A stretch of 64,000 nucleotides of DNA from Tetradesmus obliquus (taxonomy: Eukaryota; Chlorophyta; Chlorophyceae; Sphaeropleales; Scenedesmaceae): the NCBI GenBank assembly GCA_030272155.1, contig CP126191.1, forward strand, positions 8,516,501-8,580,500, in the 5' to 3' direction. The notes beneath the pieces are model-generated. The model worked only from the letters and a program-made list of their open reading frames with translations. It made no database searches and was not told the DNA's origin. Both the position numbers and the translations under genes were made by a program. Shown piece by piece: positions 55,748 through 64,000 of the stretch. Position 1 is the first letter of the stretch, and each line of letters starts with the position of its first letter.

Positions 55748-57026
55748 GCAGGTACAACGAGGCATGTGCAGCGCGATGTAACTCACCTGCTGTGGTAATC
55801 TGAGCAGCATGCATTGGCCCGGCCCGTGCCCCATGCCATGCATCGCGTGCGGTTGAGTCCCATTGGTGACGTGCAACTGGCGGCAAATGGTGACTTTGCC
55901 GTCTGCTGCATGTGAGTTGGTGTGATGTTGAACAGAGCACTGCATTGCCATGCAGCTGGTACGCTGCCCGATGTCAGTTGTGCCCAGTAATTTGAGCCCA
56001 GCAGTTGATGAAGGCTGTCAGATGATATCCCATTGTTCAGCAGTGCTGGTTGGTGTTGCAGCTGATTGTTGCTGCAGGTTGCAGATGAAACAAGGCACAG
56101 GCTGATAGTTGCACATGGTCTGGAGATATAGAACGCAGAAGTCTTCTTGCCCGGCTTTGCTTGACATGCGCAGTTACGCATCCAACGTGGTCCTCAGGAC
56201 TCGGTGGGTGTGTAAGTTCGGTCATACACATGGTGTGGGGCGGCGTACATGCATCTACTGTATGGATTCGCTTTTTACGTGCCATAGCTATGTCAGTGTG
56301 TTGTAATGACAACGTCAAGGCTAGTGATCTTGTGGATGGCAACCACCCAGCAAGCCAAGCAAGTGCAACATCCCACCGTGTGACGTGCGTAGCGGGGTGT
56401 ACCCCATGGGTGGCCACCTCCGTGCAGTACCATGTCTGGCCACCTGTGGTGGACGCTAGCATGCTAGTTTGGCAACTGAATGCAACCCATATCTTAACAT
56501 ATATCTGCAACCGGTTTGGCTGCGCTGTTTCTCTTTCCTGCATCCAGCACCAGCTCCAATACCGATCCCCTCTCTGTACCAGGTGTATTGTAATGCTGCC
56601 GACATGCGAGTTACAATCAGTTCCTGCCAACTACAGGCACCTTTCTGAAAACAGAGATCATATACTGCGCTTGATCACATACGCCGCGAGGTGGCAACAG
56701 TGCTTGTCAGCATGACGGTGACGGTTTCACGCTCTATTTGTTGAACCCAGCGACAACCAGCAACCAAACAGCCTTGTCAGATGTGTCAGAAATCAAATTG
56801 ATAGGTTAGGCGCTTAACAACAGCTGCTGTAGTGTCATCGCTACAAGTTCTACCCCAATGGCAGTGTGGGGCCCCTTGACAGTAACAGTGGAGTAATTGT
56901 GAGTCTGCTGAGAGCGAGAGCAGCCTATGGTAAAAATATATTCAAAGATACCGTAAGAAACTTGTAGAGAGTCTAACACGTGGGGCGGAATGAAAGAGAG
57001 ATGGTGAAGGTCGGAGCTAGTCAAAA
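55748..57026. other. Spacer between RavA and the second CCCH gene
   Basis: A TGTAA poly(A)-like motif at 55777-55781 lies 30 bases after the RavA stop. The rest is non-coding as far as I can see. AAAAATATATTC near 56933 could be a TATA-like element about 90 bp before the next start codon. Confidence 0.45.
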
Positions 57027-59875
57027 ATGCCTCGAACGTACAGCAACGATGATAATTACATGATGTACACCTACAAGGTGGGCTGAACTGCATCGTCTCC
57101 CTGCTGGCCCCTCCCGGTCTCGGAGGGCAGACTAGTGAAACAGGAGCCAGCGTGCCTTCAAGGCTCTCTGCATAGTCACAGATGAATAATTTCAGCTTTC
57201 GGTCGTGTGCCCAGGCATCTATGGTAGATCAGCCTCCATCACAGGCAGCGCCCCTTGGCAACAGCAGCACCGCCTGTCGCTTATGCACTCAACCCCTGTT
57301 GTGCTGGTCCTGTTGCGGGGGTCCCGACGAGTACCAGCTGTCGTGATGTGCATCTGGTGATATATGCAGTGCCTGTTGTATCAGTAAATCTGCACTGCTG
57401 CACTGGCAGTTTCACCAGCATCAGACCCCAGCAGGCAAGCCACGCCTGCAGCTGGGCACGCGTGCAGACACGGCTGGGTGCTTCTGAAGATGATTTCTGA
57501 CAGTATATGCACCGCTGTACACACATTACCTGGGCTTGGTGCTGCAGGTGAAGCTGTGCACACGTACCGACTCACACAGCTGGAAGCATTGCCCATGGCG
57601 GCACCCAGGAGAGACGGCTGCACAGCGCCGCCACCCCAGCATGCACAGGCCCGTCATGTGCACCAACCTGCAGCTGGTGCGTGTTTCCAGAGACCAGGCT
57701 GCTCCTCGCGCAACAGTTGGGCGCATGCATGCGGTTGCAGGTGTCCTGCAGGGCATAGCACATCCTGATGCCTCAAGTGTTTGTTCAACAGCAGTGCAGC
57801 ACACGGGAGCAGCCAGTGATTGCAAAGTATATGCACTTATTGGCATCACTAACATTTCTATACACACAGCAGAAGCTGGAATGCCTGCATTGTGTTGAGT
57901 GTCACAGCAAACACCTGCAGCAGTCAGCAGCAGCAGCACCTGTGCCATTGCTGAACACTGCTGCTGATGGCGTGTGTCCCTTTGCAGGCAGGGGAATGCC
58001 CTGATGGCGACAGTTGCCCGTTCAGCCACAATGCGTTTGAGCTGAGCCTGCACCCCGAGAGGTGAGGGCGCCCGTCTGCAGCTGTAGCTGTCCCGCAGTG
58101 CAGCTTCCTGCAGCCATGTGCCTGCAGCAGCATGAGCATAGGGAATATGTTCAGCAGCAGCAGCTTCTGTCTTGTGCTATTTAACGAGCTGCCGTCGTTC
58201 CGCGTGCCCTTGCCGCGTACAGGTACAAAACCACGCTGTGCAACCTTGGAGGAAAGTGTGACAGAGACATATGTTTCTTTGCGCACAGGTGGGTCGCAGT
58301 GGGCAACATGGTAGGTAGCTCCGATAGCTCCAGTGAGGCTTGGGGCCGATGGCTTTATTGCTATGGCTCGATGGGTAGTATCATTGCCCTAATCGTAAAG
58401 TAGAGGGATGATGAGGCTGTCATGAGATCGTGATGTTGGTAGCTGCTTGCAGGACAAGCTGCCAGTTACTGCACACGTGCAGGATTTGAGCTCTTACACT
58501 TTGCATTATCCGGTCAAGGCTAAACTCGCACGCAGTTTGCAATCCTGGAAGCAGTGCGATGCTGGAGGCTTAGCCGCCGTGGCACATCTGCACCAGCAAG
58601 TGCTGCCGCTGCATCCTCTGCTGCTTCATCTCCTGCTTCTGTTTGTTCCTCTGCTGCTACAGTGAGAAGGACTTGAGGACTGCAGAGCCTGCGGCGCCGC
58701 CTCCCAGCGGCAGCCAGGCAGCTGGCAGCTCAGCACAGGCTGCCGCAGCGCTCCAGGCTGCTGGCGGCGTGTGGCAGAGCAGCGGCAGCAGTCAGCCTGC
58801 CCGCCTGGCTGGGGCTGGGCGTGCTGCTGCAATGCACAGCACTGGGATGGTCCTGCAGCAACATCAGCACCAGCAGCTGATGATAGGGCACGCACCACAG
58901 ATGCCGCAACAGCAGCAGCAACAGCAGCAGCCCATGCTAGTGTACATGCCTCAGGCGATGAGGCAAGCACCTGCAATACCACAACATGGACAGCTGCTGC
59001 TGCAGCAGCAGCAGCAACAGCAGCCTGTGGTGGTTGTGCAAGCCCCTACCTTCAGCAACCAGCCGCAAGGCGAATGGGTGTCTCAGCAGGTGCTACAGCG
59101 GGTGCCAGAAGCGCTGCCAATGCAACAGGCCGGAGTCGTTGCTGGCGTGGCGTCGGGTGGGCTGCCTGCCCACTCAGGTGCGCTGGCAGCGGCAGCGATG
59201 CACAGTGCAGAGCTGAGCTCAAGCTCGTACCTGTCACCTATGGCACACAGTGGTGGCGGCGGCGGCAGTGGTGGCCTCATGTCACGGGTCTTTGCAGGGC
59301 GCGGGGCTGGCATCAGGAATGCCAGCAGTGGCATGGAGCAGCTGCAGGACCAGGCGCTCATGATGCGCCAGGACTTGTGCAGATTTGACTCATTCACCAG
59401 CCAGGGGGCAGCGCCGGGTAGCTTCAGCATGCGTCCTGCGCAGCAACAGGCGCTGCTGCAGCAGCTGCAGCAGCAGCAACCTGTGGCTCACAGCATCGCT
59501 AGCCTCGAGTCATACATGAGTCATATGACCCTGATGGGTGTGCAGCAGCAGCACCAACAGCAGCATCAGCAGCCTGGGCTGTTAGTGCAGCAGGACGCTG
59601 CCATGTTTGGCTCTTTCACAAGCCAGGGAGGCAGCAGCGGCCGCACAGAGCTGCCCGGCGGTGTGCAGCACCAGTATGTGCTGCAGCGGCAGGACATTTC
59701 TAACCTAGACTCCTTCACCAGCCAGTGCTCCATCTCAGCTGGCAGCTTCAGCAGCAGCGGGCCCACATATGCACAGAATCAGCAGCAACAGCAGCAGCCC
59801 ATGTTCTTCAGCGCTGCATACTCAGACCCGTCGTACTACTTTGAGCCAAATCATAAAGATGGTTCAGTGCAGTAA
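57027..59875 (+). CDS. Plant-type tandem CCCH zinc-finger RNA-binding protein (second paralogue)
   Basis: Exons 57027-57077, 57548-57676, 57988-58061, 58223-58288 and 58663-59875 encode 510 aa. The first exon reads MPRTYSNDDNYMMYTYK, matching the conserved D-x-MY-x-(F/Y)K start of plant TZF proteins. CTRTDSHSWKHCPWRHPGE follows, then finger 1 CTNLQLAGECPDGDSCPFSH (C-x8-C-x5-C-x3-H), 16 residues, and finger 2 CNLGGKCDRDICFFAH (C-x5-C-x4-C-x3-H). These bind RNA, usually U/AU-rich 3' UTRs (family knowledge). Introns cut the fingers at the same places as in the minus-strand gene at 22.7-20.4 kb, so the two are paralogues. The long last exon is Q, S, A and G-rich with four repeats of a motif like DSFTSQ or GSFTSQ (QDLCRFDSFTSQG, MFGSFTSQGG, DISNLDSFTSQC), possibly a recruitment or phosphorylation motif. 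A second ORF follows at once in the -1 frame. Confidence 0.9.
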
Positions 59876-59877
59876 GC

Positions 59878-60249
59878 ATGGCAGGCGGAGCAGGCCAGGC
59901 ATTCGCGCCTGTGCCTCTCGCGTTTGACGGCAGCGCTGCTGTGACTGGGCAGCACCTGGGCCACCCGCCAGGGTCGATTGTGCAGTCACCTGTGCCTGGC
60001 TTTGATCCTGCTGCAGCAGCAGCTGGACGGACGCTGGTAATGCTGCAGCCGGGTGCTGCAGGTTCGGCTGCTGAGATGGCCATGGCAGGACCTGCAGCAG
60101 TTAGCAGCAGCACTGGCAGACATAGCCTGGACATCAGCGCAGCGCTGGGGATGGCTGCTGTGCCGCAGCAGCAGACTGGCGCGCAACCACAGCTGCAACA
60201 GCAGCAAACAGGTTTGATGCAGCTGCAGCAGCTTCAACAGCTGCAATAA
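59878..60249 (+). CDS. Trailing Q/A-rich ORF, possible true C-terminus of the CCCH protein
   Basis: The 123-codon frame begins MAGGAGQAFAPVPLAFDG two bases after the TAA of the CCCH gene and ends LQQLQQLQ. Composition is like the upstream exon and the trailing ORF of the other CCCH gene. A GT-AG interval of about 35 bases (59832 to 59866) would join the frames, but that is shorter than any other intron in the window. A frameshift or assembly error is equally possible. Confidence 0.45.
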   Translation: MAGGAGQAFAPVPLAFDGSAAVTGQHLGHPPGSIVQSPVPGFDPAAAAAGRTLVMLQPGAAGSAAEMAMAGPAAVSSSTGRHSLDISAALGMAAVPQQQTGAQPQLQQQQTGLMQLQQLQQLQ

Positions 60250-63200
60250 ACTTGCACATCGCGGGCAGCTGTGCCTGCGAGAAAGAAATCTCGTTGAGGA
60301 GGGCTGTGCGGAGTGGCTTGGCGAGCTAGTATCAATGTTGAGTGCGCTGATGACACTGTGCTGGGCTGCTTCACTGCAGCTACACCACACGTGTCCTTCC
60401 TGTTGTCTGGTGTGCAGGTGTGTTCAAACGTCGGGCACTGCAGTATTCTCGCTGCTGGTTGCAGCGCGTGTCCCTGGGCAGTTGTTTTACTGCGCGGTGC
60501 TGGACGTGAGCAACAAGTGGGGCGTGTGCTAGGGTTTGGTTAGTTTTGGCGACTGCTTGCTGCTTCTGAACACCTCAGGAGCCGTTCTACTTGATCGCAC
60601 TCAACGTTGCGCCGTCATGCATGTGCGGTTGCATGGTCCCTCAGGAGCCTAAGAATCTGGTACAGACATTTGATGATCGGCAGTCAGCAGGTGTTGTTTG
60701 AGGCGACACTGCCTGCACTAGGCAAGGTGGGATGTTGCACTCTACTGGCAGCTCTTATGGCTCACGCACAACAGGGGTCGCTGGTTGCTGATCCCTTGTG
60801 AAGGGTGCATCTGGTTGTGCAGCAGCATGCTGAGTGGTGTTGCTGTGATACAAAGTCCTGTGTCTGTCAGTTGTCTGTCAGTTACGCAGCTTGGTACACC
60901 TGCTGTGTGGAAGCGAGCCGTATGTTGCAAGCATGCAGCGTCTGTGCTGGCTTGCTATGATTAGCAAAGGCTTGTGCGTGGGGTGGCTGGTTGTGTGCGC
61001 GATGCCTGGTTTGAGGTCAATACATTGGGTGCTGCTTGCCGGTACTGTACCGTGCATGACACTGCAGCGTGTGCGCTAACTGCACCTGCTTCACTGCTGG
61101 GGTTTTACCGCAAGCTGTTGTCTGCACACAGGCGCAGTGAAACACCGTGTTTGGCTGCAATTGCTTTGTCGTGCGATGACGGTTGATGCAGCTCCATCTG
61201 GTGGGTAGCAATGTCGGTCGGGAGCCCACCGTGCGCCAGCTGGGTACTTGATTGCAGCCTGCTTGGCTGTGAGGCGGGTCAACGCCGGTGCATCCTCAAG
61301 ACTGCATACACTGGGGTGCAGGCTTGCAGATGCTGGGGAATGCAGATTGCATAGGTGTGCAGCAAAGGCATCGGTCTGCCTCTTTGCTGTTGCACGCACA
61401 GATGTCGGGTGGTTTGAAAGGGCGGTATGGCGCAGCATGTGCAGGTTGCACGAGCTATGGATTAAGGTGGTACGGCGTGCTTGCACATGCTGTGCTTACG
61501 CTTGATGTTACACTTGACAATGCATGTGTAGAACTCGAAAACGGTAGGGCAAAGTGTGTGGCAGCGCTGCGTGTGAAGCAGTGCCTGCTGTGGAACACTT
61601 GTTGCATGGATGGTGCAACCACAGGAACTGCGGCGACGCTGGGTGTCTTGCATGGCCAGGCATACATGCGGTGGCCAGGCACGCACAGGCATTGCACTTG
61701 GTGGCAAAGGCCGGAAGATATCCAGACCCACATGATGGCACTGGTTGTGGCTGGTGGTGGCCCGTAAGACACAGCATGGACACGGGTGGGGAAACAGGTC
61801 ATGCCTGCTTTGTGAATGGCGAGTGGTGCTTAAGAGGAAGATTCAACGTGGCATGTGGCACCTGCACAAAAGACAAATTCGTTTTTAGAGGCACGGCGCA
61901 CTGGTGCTGTATGGTTGTCGTTTGTACGAGAAGTATCAGATGTTGCTGTGGTGGTGTCCCTGCAATTTCAACTTTTTGGCAGACGTAAAGACTGGAGGGC
62001 TGTGTTGCGGCGATGGCACCTGCTGCTTGACCAGGTGGGCGCGGGTGTTGTCACGGATGATGCGGATGCAAAGCATCATGGGCAGTCTGTGGGACGCACA
62101 CGGCACTGTCGTGGGTGCAGCTTCAGCCGAAGTTGCTGATGCAGCAGCAGCTGTCATTGCGATGTTTGTACGTGGGTTGTGTGCATGGCTGGATGCATTT
62201 TACGGGTGCATCTCCTCAGGGTGTCTGCAGGCAAAGGCTGCGCCTGCCGGCAACTGTGGTAGTGCTGTGTTTTTGTTGGCTGAACTGCAGACTTGAGACT
62301 GCATGCCTCGGCTGCTGCTGGCTGCGCTGCGCAGATCAGTGCTAGGCGACCGTGTGTACTTGCTCTCTTCTTTCTACGCATGTAGTGGGTGCGTGTGCCA
62401 GGTGTTGCGCGCCGGGGTAGTGCGCTGGCTTGGGCGGCTTACACAGGGATGGCCTAGTTGCCTTGAAGAGGCCGCATGCACTGATGCAGTTGCTGAGCAT
62501 GCAGGCCTAGCCGGCGGAAAGTTGATGCATGCTTTAGTGTTTTAGCTTGTGCGTCTGCAGCCGGGTTATGTGCCCGTCACGCCATGGCAGCCTGACAGGC
62601 CTGTCAGCCAAGGCCTGACAGCATTCGTTGCGCTGCTGCAAGCTAGCACACCCGCTCCTGCGGACGTGCAGAGCATCGAGAACTGACTGTCATTCTTGTA
62701 CTGGTGTGTTGCGCATCGTGGTCAGTGTTTGCTGCCGGCTGATAATCCTTACGATGGCACACTGCTGCATGTTGTTTTGCAGCTGGCAGCATGTGTGCGG
62801 CTGTGCCGTGCTGCTGTGCACTGCATGTGCCATTGTATTTTGTGCTTGGCATGCTACAGGCAGCTGCAGGCAGCGCTCGCGCCGCCTGTGCATTGAGCTG
62901 CAAGGACTTGAGCTGCTGCCGGGCGGCGTGTGGCGCGCCACAGCTGCATTGAACGCATCAAGACCTGCCTTTCGTTGTCATGTCGGGCCAACTTGGCCTG
63001 CATTCCATAAGACTTACAACAGCGCGGCGGCGCAAGAGCAGCAGCATGTTGCTTTCTCTTTCCTCCAGTGCTCATCGCGTGCTGTGCTTGGCCGCCGGAG
63101 GCCACTCAGGGAGCCATGGCTCATGATTTGTTTTACTTGCTTTGGATCGCTTTGACGGCGCTGTAGCTGCTGCTGGCTGTGTTGCTTCTCACACTGTTCA

Positions 63201-64000
63201 GTTGCTCAGCCAGCACGCTTGGTCTGCCAAGATTTGTTGGTGTTGTGCAGCAATTTGGGCCGTGCATGATATCTTAGGTCGGCTGCTGGTGTGGTTGCTT
63301 AAAGGCCGTGCATGATATCTTAGGTGGGAATGGCTGGGGAGGTGAAAGCCGGCTGGGTCGATGGGACAGCTGGCACTGGAACTGGCGTGGTCTACCATGA
63401 CAGACCATGTTTGAATGCAGCCTGGTGTTACTTGCTGGCTATGCTGTGCCCTTGCTGATTACACATGTGTGTGTTGCACTGTGTTGCGCGCGTGTGTGTG
63501 TGTGTGTGGGGGGGGGGGGGCGCTGTTTTGCGCACTTGTGCTAATGCGCACTGAGTAATGACTGTGTGGGGCCCAGTGCTGGGAACTCTTGGGAGTCTTC
63601 CTACAACGCAGCGTCACAGGGTGTGATGTGAGATCAATGTGTTGTTATGTGGGGTATAGACTGCTCAAGGTTCCGTGCTCAAGACACATTGATTGGGGCC
63701 CTGGATGTGGCCAACATACTTGCTGCCCAAGGATGGCTGCAGGTCACGACCTCTTGTGTGTCCTTGGCAATGTTGCTTGCTTGATAGTGTGTGCTGCTTT
63801 GCCAGGAACTGGGTGATGCCGTGTGTACTGCCGGCAACTTGGTGACGGCCCTTGAGCAAACTCTGTTACACATTCAGGGTCTGCGATTGGGGTTTGGCTT
63901 CGGTTTGGGGTTTGGCTGCGGCACGGCAGCGTTCTTGTCGGGTTCCTGGTTGTTGGCCTGTGCGGCATTCGTTGAAATATCCCTTTGTGGAGTGTGCCCT
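60250..64000. other. Terminal gene-poor interval
   Basis: No gene is recognised. It contains the CCCH gene 3' UTR, a 22-bp direct repeat GGCCGTGCATGATATCTTAG at 63258 and 63304, and a (TG)n run leading into a poly-G tract at 63488-63520. Many short frames exist on both strands but none shows a domain or coding bias. Confidence 0.5.

Noticed and set aside
63880-63925. Telomere-like GGTTTGG/GGGTTTGG words near the window end
   Set aside because: The words are irregular, few, and do not form the TTTAGGG or TTTTAGGG arrays expected in green algae.

Overview
The window looks like nuclear DNA of a green alga, most likely a core chlorophyte and perhaps a Chlorophyceae/Sphaeropleales lineage. The genes are dense in short GT-AG introns, and coding sequence is full of poly-Q and poly-A runs. 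(CTG)n/(CAG)n arrays are everywhere, TGTAA motifs lie after some stops, and the gene set is plant-like (PLATZ, plant-type tandem CCCH proteins, a BRM-type SWI/SNF ATPase, a probable organelle RavA-type AAA+ ATPase). The species call is inference. No prokaryotic operon structure is present.

Layout: (1) 1-1811, minus strand, 3'-truncated CAMK-like kinase. (2) 2700-7839, plus, nine-exon Hsp70 that keeps the ATPase domain but lacks a recognisable substrate-binding domain. (3) 9851-11632, plus, PLATZ zinc-binding transcription factor. (4) 11633-20425, gene-poor, with a GT microsatellite, duplicated CTG-cored repeats and a perfect palindrome. (5) 20426-22659, minus, tandem CCCH RNA-binding protein. 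(6) 23398-36673, a candidate 13.3-kb KDZ (Kyakuja/Dileera/Zisupton) DNA transposon. It has a complete 13-exon DDE transposase on the plus strand and a convergent six-exon gene on the minus strand, whose product has a Cys4 cluster and about 20 FG/poly-Q repeats. (7) 37320-49543, minus, 21-exon BRM-like chromatin remodeller with QLQ, HSA, SNF2 ATPase and SnAC regions. (8) 51425-55747, plus, eight-exon RavA/MoxR AAA+ ATPase with a tRNA-headed SINE in its last intron. (9) 57027-59875, plus, a second tandem CCCH gene with a further ORF behind it. (10) 60250-64000, no gene recognised.

Most spliced models were built by hand from GT-AG sites. Phases close in frame for the Hsp70 (621 aa), KDZ transposase (1100 aa), partner gene (1343 aa), BRM (1706 aa), RavA (550 aa) and second CCCH gene (510 aa). 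The host genes are unrelated regulators and chaperones and do not form an obvious pathway.

The most notable system is the putative two-gene KDZ element. Both genes start about 260-280 bp inside the proposed ends and run toward each other. The ends carry a degenerate 44-bp inverted repeat and an identical 8-bp flanking sequence. Other unusual points are a near-identical extra copy of the remodeller's Walker-A exon end with Lys changed to Arg, and the placement of (CTG)n runs just before many 3' splice sites.
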